Notes under the pieces: generated by a model | The model's input: only the letters and a program-made list of their open reading frames with translations | Told to the model about the DNA's origin: nothing | The model's database searches: none | Shown here: positions 1 to 7,924 of the stretch, one piece after another | Layout of the letters: each line of letters opens with the position of its first letter | Position numbering within the stretch: the stretch's first letter is position 1 | DNA from: Gemmataceae bacterium | GTDB taxonomy: Bacteria; Planctomycetota; Planctomycetia; Gemmatales; Gemmataceae | Reading direction: 5' to 3' | Assembly (NCBI GenBank): GCA_009697105.1 | Contig: SIAQ01000045.1 | Location: forward strand, 1-37,498 | Length of the DNA stretch: 37,498 bases | Program-made: the position numbers and the translations under genes

Positions 1-59
1 AGTTCGGTCAGAATCTCTCGTTCGGCATCGGTAAGCCGAACAACATATTTCTTTGGCAT
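1..59 (-). CDS. IS630-family transposase, N-terminal fragment (runs off the window)
   Basis: Reading leftward from the ATG at 59 gives MPKKYVVRLTDAEREILTE, which resembles the helix-turn-helix N-terminus of IS630-type transposases. These enzymes cut and paste at TA dinucleotides. A strong ribosome-binding site (GGAGGG, about 7 bases upstream) supports this start. Only 19 complete codons are inside the window, so domain content and integrity of the catalytic DDE triad cannot be judged. The gene reads away from the neighbouring MITE, whose terminal repeat resembles the presumed end of this IS. The family call rests on a short match and on that context. Confidence 0.7.
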   Translation of the reverse strand, partial: MPKKYVVRLTDAEREILTE

Positions 60-145
60 CGTTCAACCCTCCATGGTTTGGTTGATCAAACGATGCCAAA
101 AATTGCCCGCATTTGCTACCCCAAGATAGAAGTGTGACGGCGCAC
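1..145 (-). mobile_element. End of an IS630-type insertion sequence
   Basis: The 86 bases upstream of the transposase start hold no other gene. They end at 135-145 with TGACGGCGCAC followed by TA. This 11-mer matches 9 of 11 bases of TGACAGAGCAC, the terminal repeat of the 131-bp MITE that begins at the same TA. IS630 elements duplicate TA on insertion, so I place the IS end at 145. The other end is outside the window, so the boundary is inference. Confidence 0.5.
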
Positions 146-276
146 TAGTGCTTTGTCAACGCTAAGATATCGGGTTCGAGCCGGAAGCGTAAGCGACGGA
201 TGGTTATGCCAGACCGTCGCTTACGCTTTCGGCTCGTAAACCAAACATCCTACATTTAAGCTTTGACAGAGCACTA
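146..276. mobile_element. MITE family 1, copy a (131 bp)
   Basis: The element is bounded by TAGTGCTTTGTCA and TGACAGAGCACTA, a 13-bp terminal inverted repeat with one mismatch, with TA at both edges. Inside is a 23-bp hairpin (arms 177-199 and 214-236, 14-base loop). A second copy at 22102-22232 has exactly the same length and differs at about six positions. The TA edges and TIR similarity to the adjacent IS630 end suggest mobilisation in trans by an IS630-type transposase. No coding capacity. Confidence 0.75.
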
Positions 277-321
277 GGCTCGCCTGAATCTCGTTTTCGA
301 CTGCATGAAATGTTACGACGC

Positions 322-1377
322 TCAGCCCGTCTTCAGGTACTGGCGCGTTGGACGAAGCATCGATTCGCGTTCAAGTTTGACGGCGGCGATATCGGCCCAG
401 CGCAGCACCACCGCGCCCCAGGTCAGGCCGCCGCCGAACGCCACGAGCAGCAAGTTCTCGCCAACATCGATTTCGTTGGATTGGATATATTCGGTCAAGG
501 CGATCGGAACAGATGCCGCGCCGGTGTTGCCAAACCGTTCGATGTTGACGAACATCTGCTCCGCGGAAATACCGAGCGCCTCTTGCGCGGCGGTGAGAAT
601 GCGTTGATTCGCTTGATGGGCGATGACGGCTCGGATGTCGCGGATCGACAGTTCCGCCTTGGACAAGGCATCTCGTGCCGATTGGGCCATGGCCCGGACC
701 GCGAGCTTAAAAATCTCGTTCCCACGCATGCGAACGGTGTGGGCATTTGCGGCAACAGTCTCTGCGGTGGCAGGCATGGCAGATCCGCCGGCCTCGATAA
801 GCAGCGAGCCTTCGACATCGCCGCGCGAACCGAGCACCGTGCTGAGGACACCTGCGGATTGCGTAGTCGCCTCAACGACGACCGCGGCGGCGCCATCGCC
901 GAAAAGTATGCAGGTAGAGCGATCTTCCCAATTGACGAATCGGCTAAGCGTCTCGCCGGCGACGACGAGCACCCGTTTCGCCCCGCCGGCGCGAATAAAT
1001 TGGCAGGCCGTCGTCAGTCCATAGATAAACCCCACGCAAGCGGCGTTGATGTCGAACGCACCCGCGTTCGTGGCGCCGAGTCGGCTTTGGATAAGACATG
1101 CGGTCGCAGGCAGAAGATAGTCGGGCGTTGTCGTTGTACAGATGACAAGGTCGAGATCGCGAGGATCGAGTTCTGCGTCTTGAAGGGCGCGGCGGGCTGC
1201 TATCGTCGCCATCGACGATGTCGTTTCGTCCGGACCCGCGATGTGCCGTTCCCGAATCCCCGTGCGCGAACGGATCCACGCGTCATTGGTATCGATCAGC
1301 TTTTCCAGGTCGTGGTTGTCCAGCACCCGACTGGGGCTGTACAATCCACACCCCGTTATGGCGGCGTTGTAGTCCAT
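322..1377 (-). CDS. fabH: Beta-ketoacyl-ACP synthase III (FabH)
   Basis: FabH condenses acetyl-CoA with malonyl-ACP to start type II fatty acid synthesis in the cytosol. The catalytic triad is visible: Cys114 in AACVGF, His254 in VIAHQANQR and Asn284 in FGNTGAAS, spaced as in E. coli FabH (112, 244, 274). The C-terminal GGLTWGAVVLRW is family typical, followed by about 24 extra residues. The open frame reaches 1482, but I choose the ATG at 1377 (MDYNAAITGCGLYSP) because families begin there. It stands alone, without plsX, fabD or acpP, and lies next to a MITE and an IS. It could instead be a FabH-like enzyme primed by another acyl-CoA. Confidence 0.93.
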   Translation of the reverse strand: MDYNAAITGCGLYSPSRVLDNHDLEKLIDTNDAWIRSRTGIRERHIAGPDETTSSMATIAARRALQDAELDPRDLDLVICTTTTPDYLLPATACLIQSRLGATNAGAFDINAACVGFIYGLTTACQFIRAGGAKRVLVVAGETLSRFVNWEDRSTCILFGDGAAAVVVEATTQSAGVLSTVLGSRGDVEGSLLIEAGGSAMPATAETVAANAHTVRMRGNEIFKLAVRAMAQSARDALSKAELSIRDIRAVIAHQANQRILTAAQEALGISAEQMFVNIERFGNTGAASVPIALTEYIQSNEIDVGENLLLVAFGGGLTWGAVVLRWADIAAVKLERESMLRPTRQYLKTG

Positions 1378-1739
1378 AGAACCATTCTTCTGGAGACTGA
1401 CAACGGTTTCGTCAGTCCGTTTTGGCGATGGAACGGTTTCAGCCTTGGCACAATCGCCATTTCCGTGAGAATCACAAACCACCGCGAGCTTCCTTGCGAG
1501 AGGGGTGCGAGGAAGGGCTAGTTTATGTTATCGGTCCGTTTGTAACGATTATTTGCTCAATCTGTCTTATTTCTCCCAACTTTCGCACCCGAAGTAAATG
1601 AATTTCCCGTCGAATCGAGCTAGGCTGGAATAAGATGAGTCTTCGGCGTAACCGCCAAAGACGCGCCAGCGCATCGATTCGGAACAATCGGTAAAGGCCA
1701 CGCAAGACGCCGACCGGTGCTCCAATCGGGAGAACGATC
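1378..1739. other. Intergenic region, divergent between fabH and the HEAT/propeller gene
   Basis: This 362-base gap must hold the promoters of two divergent genes. An open frame on the minus strand (1523-1741, 72 codons) has an arginine-rich composition, no recognisable domain and no clear ribosome-binding site, so I do not call it. A Shine-Dalgarno match (GGGAG, 1729-1733) serves the downstream gene. No hairpin repeat was seen here, unlike most gaps in the window. Confidence 0.5.
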
Positions 1740-3422
1740 ATGATGCCGTACTACTTCAAACCCTGCCGAGTTGTTGTCGCTTTCGCGCTGATGCTGTCGA
1801 TTGCGTCAACGACCATCGCGATTCTGCGGACGGGCGGCGCCAACGAATCGACGCTCTCCGCCGATGAACAGAGTCTGAAGAACGTCGGCATCGGACTGGA
1901 TCCTGCCAGCCTGCTCGACTATTTCCGTCGCCGAACGCCGTCCACCGAGGGTCAGGCGAAGCTGCAAAAATACGCCCACCAGCTCGACAGCGTTGTTTAC
2001 ATCGTGCGTGCCAAAGCAACGGACGAACTGATCCGGGCGGGTCGCGCCGTCCTGCCGATTCTTCGCGATGTCGTCGAAACTGGCAACGCCGAGACGGCCC
2101 GACGGGCGCAATACTGTATCCAGATCATCGAACAGAACACGCGCCCCGCCCTGATCGCCGTCGCCGCCCGCGTGCTCGCTGAACGCAATCCCGAAGGTGC
2201 CGCCGAGACTTTGTTCGGCTATATCCCATTCGTCGAGGTCGCCGCCATCGAGGACGTTCGGCAAGCGATGAAGCGCGTTGCTTATATTGACGGTAAGGCC
2301 CGCGCGTTCTTTGAATCGCATGCCGGGCTCGACGCCAAACGCCGCGCCGCCGCCGGGTGGATCCTTGCCGGTTCGCGCGAAGCCAAGCAGCGTACGTCCG
2401 CCATTGCGCTGCTGCGCGACGAATCGGTGGAAGTTCGCTTCCTCACTGCGTCGGCACTGTTGGCAGCGCGTGAACCCGACGCGGCGCCGGTGTTGATCGC
2501 CGTGCTTTCCTCAGGTAACCCCGAGATCGCCTGGCGCGCCGAGGATCTGCTGTTCCGCCTCGCCGGTGAAAATGCACCATCGGTTTGGCTTGACCTTGCC
2601 AACGACAACAACGGCGGCAAAGTCCGCGACGCCTGGATTGATTGGTGGAAAGCCAACCACGCCAAGATCAATTGGCCTTCGCTCCAACTCGACGACCAAA
2701 TCCTTGGCTTCACGCTCGTCTGCGAAAACCAACGCGCCGATGGCTCAGGCCGAATCTACGAAGTCAACGCCGCCGGCCAAATACGCTTCCAATCCCCCGC
2801 CACCAACCCAATCGACGCACAGCACCTGCCCGGCGGACGCATCCTCATCGGTGACTCCCGCGCCAGCCTCATCTACGAACTCGACGCCCGCGGCCAAATC
2901 GGCTGGAAATACACCGGCATCGCGCCCACCAGTGTGCAACGACTGGCCAACGGCAACACCGTCGTCTCCACCTACCAGAGCATCCTCGAACTCACCCGCG
3001 AAGGAAAGACCGTCTTCTCCTACACCACGCAGGGCCACACCTACCAGGCCCGCAAAATCCCCACCGGCAACTATGTCTGGATCGACGCCTGCGGCGAAAT
3101 CACCGAGATCGACGCCAAGGGTAAACTCATCGCCAAAGTCAAGACCGGCCACGGCCTGGCCTGGGGCAGCGTCGAACGGCTTCGCAACGGCCATTACCTC
3201 GTCGCCCTCGGCGGCGTCGGCAAAGTCCAAGAGATCGATCAGCAGGGTAAAGTCCACTGGGAAAAAGGCGTCAACAACCCCAATCGTGCGACCCGCCTCG
3301 CCAACGGCAACACGCTCGTCGCCAGCCACGGCGATAGCTGCGTCTACGAGTTCGACGCGCAAGGCCACGAACGCTGGCGCCACCAATGCGCCGGCCGGCC
3401 TTTCGCCACCCTCCGCCGCTAA
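1740..3422 (+). CDS. HEAT-repeat and PQQ-like beta-propeller protein, exported or membrane-anchored
   Basis: The 560-residue protein starts with a hydrophobic segment (about 10-30, VVVAFALMLSIASTTIAIL) that is a signal peptide or anchor. Residues about 85-300 are alanine-rich helical HEAT-like repeats (for example VEVRFLTASALLAAREPDAAP). From about 315 to the end there are regular blades with the pattern Y-E-x-D-A-x-G-x-I, such as IYELDARGQIGWKY and VYEFDAQGHERWRH, alternating with LANGNT turns, typical of PQQ-like propellers. Such proteins usually act as scaffolds; no catalytic residues are evident. GGGAG seven bases before ATGATG supports the start. Function is unknown; extracytoplasmic location is inferred from the leader. 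Confidence 0.8.
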   Translation: MMPYYFKPCRVVVAFALMLSIASTTIAILRTGGANESTLSADEQSLKNVGIGLDPASLLDYFRRRTPSTEGQAKLQKYAHQLDSVVYIVRAKATDELIRAGRAVLPILRDVVETGNAETARRAQYCIQIIEQNTRPALIAVAARVLAERNPEGAAETLFGYIPFVEVAAIEDVRQAMKRVAYIDGKARAFFESHAGLDAKRRAAAGWILAGSREAKQRTSAIALLRDESVEVRFLTASALLAAREPDAAPVLIAVLSSGNPEIAWRAEDLLFRLAGENAPSVWLDLANDNNGGKVRDAWIDWWKANHAKINWPSLQLDDQILGFTLVCENQRADGSGRIYEVNAAGQIRFQSPATNPIDAQHLPGGRILIGDSRASLIYELDARGQIGWKYTGIAPTSVQRLANGNTVVSTYQSILELTREGKTVFSYTTQGHTYQARKIPTGNYVWIDACGEITEIDAKGKLIAKVKTGHGLAWGSVERLRNGHYLVALGGVGKVQEIDQQGKVHWEKGVNNPNRATRLANGNTLVASHGDSCVYEFDAQGHERWRHQCAGRPFATLRR

Positions 3423-3895
3423 CCCCACCAAGCGGAGTGGCCAAGCGCTCTTACACTTTTTTGGCATTTTTTTTGCGATTTTAGGGAGTGTTGGCCACGA
3501 AGCCCAGCAAGAGGGGGGCATTTCCCCGTTTAGTGCTCGCACCATCTTACACAATCGCCTTTTTTTTCCAATACCGACTTTGACATCGCCCCCGCTGGCG
3601 CGTTACGATGGCAAAAACACCCCGCCAAGTCCGCAGGCGACCAAGGAGCCTGCCTGGGTCGCCCACACGCAAAAACGTGGCTAACATTCACTCGTCAGCC
3701 GATCCAAGAATCTGCTTGAAACGTATGCTTGCAAGGGGATAATAAGAGCCGAGCGCGGATTCAGTGTCTATAAAAAACTGCGCCTGCGGTTCAGCTCAAC
3801 CAGATATTATCCGTAGGCAATCGCACGAGCAGAATCGCTTACACGCGGAGCACTACGGATAAAATCCTTAACGTTCGGCAGCACGGGAACGTCAT
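3423..3895. other. Intergenic region without a recognisable gene
   Basis: The start is T-rich (runs of 6 and 8 T between 3454 and 3476), which may include termination signals for the upstream gene, but no strong stem precedes the T runs. A short inverted repeat, TTATCCGTAG at 3807-3816 and CTACGGATAA at 3853-3862, flanks 36 bases ahead of the broken gene at 3896. Nothing else is recognisable. Confidence 0.4.
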
Positions 3896-4070
3896 TTGAA
3901 ATCCATACCCTCACTCTTGCCGGAACCGCGAAGTTTTATCGGGACGGCAATCATGATCGGCGCGATCACGGCCCTTCCGTTTGCTATCGGATGGTCTTGG
4001 CTGTTCGCTGTAATGCAGAATCGCTCGTTCGGCGAGATACTTCCGATCGGCCTCGGTTGCGGGGGCTTCT

Positions 4071-4184
4071 TTGACGCCACCGCCAAAAGATGATTTCCGA
4101 GGCTGAAGCGTAAGCGAGGCGGCCTGAATGCCTCGCTTACGCTTCAGCCGCCGACGGAAAATTGCCTTTTGTCGGTCGCGACTT
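4071..4184. mobile_element. MITE family 2, copy a, inside the broken gene
   Basis: Imperfect terminal repeats start TTGACGCCACCGCCAAAAG on the left and, on the complement of the right end, AGTCGCGACCGACAAAAGG. The centre is a 19-bp perfect hairpin (4101-4119 and 4131-4149) of the GAAGCGTAAGCG type. An 8-bp direct repeat CTTCTTTG (4066-4073 and 4182-4189) spans the edges and probably includes the target duplication. Exact borders are uncertain by a few bases. It introduces the TGA that truncates the host reading frame. Confidence 0.6.
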
Positions 4185-4243
4185 CTTTGGGCTGTTCTTT
4201 GGTTTAACGAGGGCTTTCTTTTTCAAAAGAGAAACGGCCAACA

Positions 4244-4348
4244 TTGACGCGATCGACAAAAGTCACTTTACGAGCCGGAAGCGTAAGCGACGGACTGGAG
4301 AAATTCGTCGTTTACGCTTCCGGCTCGTACTTTTGTCGGTCGCGTCGA
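4244..4348. mobile_element. MITE family 2, copy b
   Basis: The left terminal repeat TTGACGCGATCGACAAAAGT pairs with ACTTTTGTCGGTCGCGTCGA on the right (two mismatches). The centre is a 24-bp hairpin (4269-4292, 4306-4329) with the same core as in MITE family 1. A 7-bp direct repeat ACATTGA occurs at 4241-4247 and 4348-4354. Deleting one repeat unit plus the element restores an open frame with copy a also removed. Confidence 0.65.
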
Positions 4349-4389
4349 CATTGAGTTTGCCGACAAGAAAGGGTTTGTTGCGGGTCTGA

Positions 4390-4523
4390 ATGTATACCTT
4401 GAACGGCTAGACTTGTCCGATTTATTGAACGGTGGCACAGGCATTCCTGTCTGTGCTTGGGGTTTACACAGACAAGAATGTCTGTGCCACCGATGCGACA
4501 ATTCAAACCGCGTGAAGTATACA
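4390..4523. repeat. Hairpin with imperfect outer inverted repeats, possible third MITE family
   Basis: The inner arms GGTGGCACAGGCATTCCTGT... (4431-4455) and its near complement (4467-4491) form a 25-bp stem with two mismatches and an 11-base loop. Outside it, TGTATAC and following bases near 4390-4418 match the complement of about 4495-4523 at roughly 19 of 29 positions. The outer similarity may mark terminal repeats, but on the left it overlaps apparently coding sequence of the broken gene, so the border is doubtful. Confidence 0.45.
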
Positions 4524-4532
4524 CAAGAGTGC

Positions 4533-4556
4533 GTTCCCAAACGGGCGTTTGGGAAC
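4533..4556. repeat. 24-bp palindrome GTTCCCAAAC-N4-GTTTGGGAAC, copy 1
   Basis: A perfect 10-bp stem with loop GGGC. The same stem with loops TCCT and AGGA occurs at 12669-12692 and 12772-12795, showing a dispersed short palindrome family. Confidence 0.65.
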
Positions 4557-4672
4557 GAGGAAATTCCCGATAACATTATTTCTCTCGTTAACTCGCTCAA
4601 CCAAACTCGGTTCCTGTAGTTCTCCAGGTTTGATACCGAAAAAACATCCCGCATAGTGAGGCTGGCCCGATC

Positions 4673-6157
4673 ATGAATACCGATCGTTCGCACGAAGGTC
4701 CAAAGATCAACACGATCGATCGCCTACCCTACCTGCTCATTGGCGTCGCGCTCGTGTGCGTGAAGTTCGCCATTGATTGGACGATTGCGTCACAGGCGTT
4801 CGGGCGCTCCTGGTCGCCGTTGAACTATCTCATTTGGCCAGATGATCGGGTGCTGCGGATACTCGATATGGGCGACCCGGAGCGAGAGTTTTCAGTCGCA
4901 TTGGCGTTTGCGTCGCTGCCCTTCATCTTGGCCGGGGTGTATTTGACGTTGCGTCGGCTGCGGTCGGCGGACTTGCACGCGGGATTAATTCTGCTATTCT
5001 TCGTGCCGCTGGTGAACCTCCTCCTATTCGCGATTCTGTTAGTCTTACCGACGCGCAGGTTCAGGCCGGTGTTGGAACGAATCGACTCGCCGGATGCCTG
5101 GCCGACGCTCGATCCCGCGTTCGAGACTTCGATTACCGACGCAGCGCCCAAACCCACGCCGTCGGTCGTTGAGCCGATGCGCAGATGGCACCGCAGCATT
5201 GTGCTGGAGAGCTATTGGCGCAGCGGCCTGGTAGCGCTGCTGGTCAGCGTGCCGCTCGTGGTGCTTGGCGTCGCGCTCGGCGCGCAGGTACTGCACAGCT
5301 ACGGTTTTAGTTTGTTTCTTGGCGCTCCGTTCGCGCTCGGCATGATCTCGGTATTGGTGTTCGGGTTCTCTTGGCCAAAACCGTTCGCTGCCTGCATGGC
5401 TGTCGCGATGGTGGCTACGGCGCTCGTTGGCGCCGGACTGTTACTCGTCGCTCTGGAAGGTGCCATTTGTCTCATCATGGCGGCACCGATCGGTTTCTTC
5501 CTCGCCTATCTTGGCGCGTTCGTCGGCTATGCCATTCAATCGCGGCCCTGGCTGAGCGATCACGCCGCATCGGTCCTGCTGCTCTTGGTACTGATGCTGC
5601 CGGCGCTGATGGCGGCGGAATCGGCGAATGAACCGGAGCCGGCGATTCGTGCGGTAGAAACCGAAGTGATTATTGACGCTCCGCCAAGCCAGGTCTGGCG
5701 ATACGTTATCGCGTTTCCACCGTTGGATGAGCCGGACGATTGGTTCTTCCGCACCGGCGTCGCCTACCCGCAGCGTGCGGAAATCGACGGCACGGGCGTC
5801 GGAGCCATCCGCCGTTGCGTCTTCTCGACGGGGACGTTCGTCGAGCCAATCGATGTTTGGGACGAACCTCGGCTGCTACGTTTCCGAGTCACCAAACAGC
5901 CCGATCCGATGAGCGAATGGAGCCCGTACGACATTCATCCCGCGCATCTCGACCATTACCTGTCGAGCCAAAAAGGCCAATTCGCGCTCGAAGAATTGCC
6001 CGACGGCAAGACGCGCCTTGTCGGTACAACGTGGTACAGCAATCGCATGTGGCCGGCGGCGTATTGGCATCTCTGGTCGGACTACATCATCCACCGCATT
6101 CACGGGCGAGTGCTGACGCACATTCAAACCCTGGCTGAGAAAGAGTTCCCGCCATAA
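4673..6157 (+). CDS. Polytopic membrane protein with C-terminal SRPBCC (START-like) domain
   Basis: The 494-residue protein has three predicted membrane helices (about 19-40, 73-93, 103-125), a soluble linker to about 170, five more helices (183-205, 213-233, 238-260, 264-288, 299-315), and a soluble domain from about 327 to 490. The latter begins TEVIIDAPPSQVWRYV, the usual first strand and helix of polyketide-cyclase/SRPBCC proteins, which bind hydrophobic ligands in a deep cavity. Its side of the membrane is not clear. GAGG lies 11 bases before the ATG. It sits directly after the repeat-rich gap and ends 21 bases from the stop of a convergent gene. Ligand and role are unknown. Confidence 0.85.
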   Translation: MNTDRSHEGPKINTIDRLPYLLIGVALVCVKFAIDWTIASQAFGRSWSPLNYLIWPDDRVLRILDMGDPEREFSVALAFASLPFILAGVYLTLRRLRSADLHAGLILLFFVPLVNLLLFAILLVLPTRRFRPVLERIDSPDAWPTLDPAFETSITDAAPKPTPSVVEPMRRWHRSIVLESYWRSGLVALLVSVPLVVLGVALGAQVLHSYGFSLFLGAPFALGMISVLVFGFSWPKPFAACMAVAMVATALVGAGLLLVALEGAICLIMAAPIGFFLAYLGAFVGYAIQSRPWLSDHAASVLLLLVLMLPALMAAESANEPEPAIRAVETEVIIDAPPSQVWRYVIAFPPLDEPDDWFFRTGVAYPQRAEIDGTGVGAIRRCVFSTGTFVEPIDVWDEPRLLRFRVTKQPDPMSEWSPYDIHPAHLDHYLSSQKGQFALEELPDGKTRLVGTTWYSNRMWPAAYWHLWSDYIIHRIHGRVLTHIQTLAEKEFPP

Positions 6158-6178
6158 ATGGCGGGCTATATGGGTAGC

Positions 6179-7819
6179 TCAGTTCACCACCTCTTCCACC
6201 ATCTCCGCGTCGGGGATCGCTGCCGAGGCGGCGTCGTACCAGTCGTCGAGAAACGTGATGCGCGAGCGGTCGCGCATCGCCTTGTTCGCGGTCAGCGCCA
6301 TGATCGCATCGGCCATCGCGCCGCGGCCGTCGCAGCGAGGCTTCAGCGTTTCGCGGTCGGTTTCCATGCCCTGGTTCAACATGCGGATGCAATAAGCGAG
6401 ATGCTCCATCTCTTCGCGATAGCCTCGGCTCGGGGCGTTTTGGCCGATGGCGTTTTGGCCTGTCGCCGCCTGGGCGCCGCGGGCGCCGGGAGCGTCGGTG
6501 GACGATGACGCATCGATAACCGCTGCTCGCCCGCCAGTGGAGGTGGCGGTGACTTCGGTGTTGCGTCCCGTGCCGCCGCTGATGCCGTAGAGGTAGGCGT
6601 TCTGTTCCATCTCGACGACGAGCGTGCCTTTGGAACCCATAACGCATTCGCCGTAGGGCTCGAAGCCGTTGGTGCTGATGGAGGAATAGGTGACGGTGAT
6701 GATGTCGTTATTGCGCGAGGCGGCGTTCTCGCGGACGAAGTTCGGGCCGGGGAACTCGAAGATGCAGTAGACGTGATCTTCGACTTCGCGGTTATCGGTG
6801 TAGAAGTGCTTGCCACCGACGGCGGTGACGGACAGGGGCCGGCGTTTGCCCAGGAAGATGCTGCACGCATCGAGCTGATGGCTGCCAAGCTCGGCCATGA
6901 GCCCGCCGCCGGTGCGGTTGAAAAGCCGCCAGCGGACGAGTTCTTCCATGCTCTTGTAATAATGCTGCGGGCGGATGTTTGCTTCGAGTTCGGCCTTGTC
7001 GTCGGCTGGGATGATCGGATACCAGCTATCGAGCATCGGTCGTTGAACGCGCGTGGCAGCGTCGGGATTCGGGCGAACGTTTTGGCGGTGCCACAGGGCG
7101 CGGATGTGTTTGATGTCGCCCAGCGCGCCGTTTTGCACCATCTCGTTGGCGTGAGCATAGAGCATGCTGTAATGGCGTTGATGCCCGATCGACAGCAGTT
7201 TGCCGGTGCGGTCGGCAACTTGAATCATGCGTTTGCATTGGTTGATATTCCACGCCATCAACTTTTCGCATAGCACGTGCTTGCCAGCTTCCAATGCCTG
7301 GATCGACGCTTCAGCATGTAGATGCAACGGCAACGCGATGACGACCATCTCGATTTCGGGATCGGCAAGCAGATCGCGGTAGTTGTCGTATCGTCGCAGC
7401 TGATTCGGGGCGTCGTTGCCGTAATGATACTTGAAGCCCCGGCGTGGGCTGTTGGCGTTGGTGCGTTTTTCGTCTTCGAAGATGCGCCGGCGATTGCTGG
7501 GGCGGATGTCGCTGTAGGCGACGAACTTGACAAAGTCGGGGTTGTGCTCGCCGACGAGGACGCCGCCTTCGTCACCGCAACCGATGATGCCGGCCTTGAC
7601 CGGCCTCATACGCGGGAAGTCGTGCGAGCGGTAGCCGAAGTAAGCCGCCGCCGAGACCGGCACGGTCGCGCCGGCGGCGATGAGGCCCTGCATGAAGCGT
7701 CGGCGATTGACGCCATCGCGCTCATGAGCCTGCTGGTCGGCCTCGGCGAGTTTACCAACGGCACGATTGAAGTTTGTTTTGCCAAGCTCTTTTTGTTCCG
7801 GGGTCATATCGAGAGACAT
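6179..7819 (-). CDS. Gfo/Idh/MocA-family oxidoreductase with Tat signal
   Basis: The family uses NAD(P) to oxidise or epimerise sugars and inositols. A twin-arginine leader is visible (VNRRRFMQGLIAAGA, residues 37-51), so the protein is probably exported folded with its cofactor. The Rossmann motif GIIGCGDEGG is at 77-86, and the family EK motif (CEKLMA, Glu185-Lys186) follows. At 546 residues it is longer than the usual 330-450, with a low-complexity Ser/Ala-rich stretch near 430-460 interrupting the C-terminal domain. GGAG ten bases upstream supports the start. The next gene upstream, a DoxX-like protein, faces the same way and may be co-transcribed. The substrate cannot be told from sequence. 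Confidence 0.9.
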   Translation of the reverse strand: MSLDMTPEQKELGKTNFNRAVGKLAEADQQAHERDGVNRRRFMQGLIAAGATVPVSAAAYFGYRSHDFPRMRPVKAGIIGCGDEGGVLVGEHNPDFVKFVAYSDIRPSNRRRIFEDEKRTNANSPRRGFKYHYGNDAPNQLRRYDNYRDLLADPEIEMVVIALPLHLHAEASIQALEAGKHVLCEKLMAWNINQCKRMIQVADRTGKLLSIGHQRHYSMLYAHANEMVQNGALGDIKHIRALWHRQNVRPNPDAATRVQRPMLDSWYPIIPADDKAELEANIRPQHYYKSMEELVRWRLFNRTGGGLMAELGSHQLDACSIFLGKRRPLSVTAVGGKHFYTDNREVEDHVYCIFEFPGPNFVRENAASRNNDIITVTYSSISTNGFEPYGECVMGSKGTLVVEMEQNAYLYGISGGTGRNTEVTATSTGGRAAVIDASSSTDAPGARGAQAATGQNAIGQNAPSRGYREEMEHLAYCIRMLNQGMETDRETLKPRCDGRGAMADAIMALTANKAMRDRSRITFLDDWYDAASAAIPDAEMVEEVVN

Positions 7820-7845
7820 GGGGATCTCCAGGTTGGTTTTGAATT

Positions 7846-7924
7846 GTTTAGCCGCTCGTCTGTGGCGAGCGTGAACTGCAATTGCATGTACATCATCGCG
7901 TTCGCCACAGGCAAGCGGCTAAAC
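7846..7924. repeat. Large hairpin between the oxidoreductase and DoxX-like genes
   Basis: Arms 7846-7873 and 7897-7924 (GTTTAGCCGCT... with complement ...AGCGGCTAAAC) pair with a few bulges. The right arm contains the stop codon of the DoxX-like gene (7919-7921). It may act as a processing or attenuation structure between the two genes. Confidence 0.6.

Larger units (their letters stand above)
3896..4430 (+). pseudogene. Small membrane-protein gene broken by two MITE insertions
   Basis: The intact 5' part (3896-4072) encodes MKSIPSLLPEPRSFIGTAIM and a hydrophobic helix, ending ...LPIGLGCGGFF. A MITE enters there and adds DATAKR and a stop. Coding resumes in frame after the MITE at 4189: joining gives GGFFGLFFGLTRAFFFK. 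A second MITE interrupts at 4244; removing 107 bases across a 7-bp direct repeat (ACATTGA) joins ETANI to EFADKKGFVAGLNVYLERLD. The reconstructed protein would have two membrane helices and a soluble tail. The original 3' end is unclear because a third repeat begins near 4390-4431. I do not recognise the family. The reconstruction is by eye but both junctions preserve frame and sense. Confidence 0.6.

Noticed and set aside
310..1521. 403-codon plus-strand frame opposite fabH
   Set aside because: Arg/Gly-rich shadow of a gene with a full FabH catalytic triad; no ribosome-binding site or domain.
1523..1741. 72-codon minus-strand frame before the HEAT/propeller gene
   Set aside because: No ribosome-binding site, no family, Arg-rich composition expected of random GC-rich frames.
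4162..4389. 75-codon frame containing TSRKRKRRTGEIRRLRFRLV
   Set aside because: The basic segment is a translation of the MITE hairpin. Similar frames arise at every copy (4268, 16572, 16777, 16926) and should not be annotated as proteins; only FFGLFFGLTRAFFFKRETAN in it is genuine coding sequence, from the broken gene.
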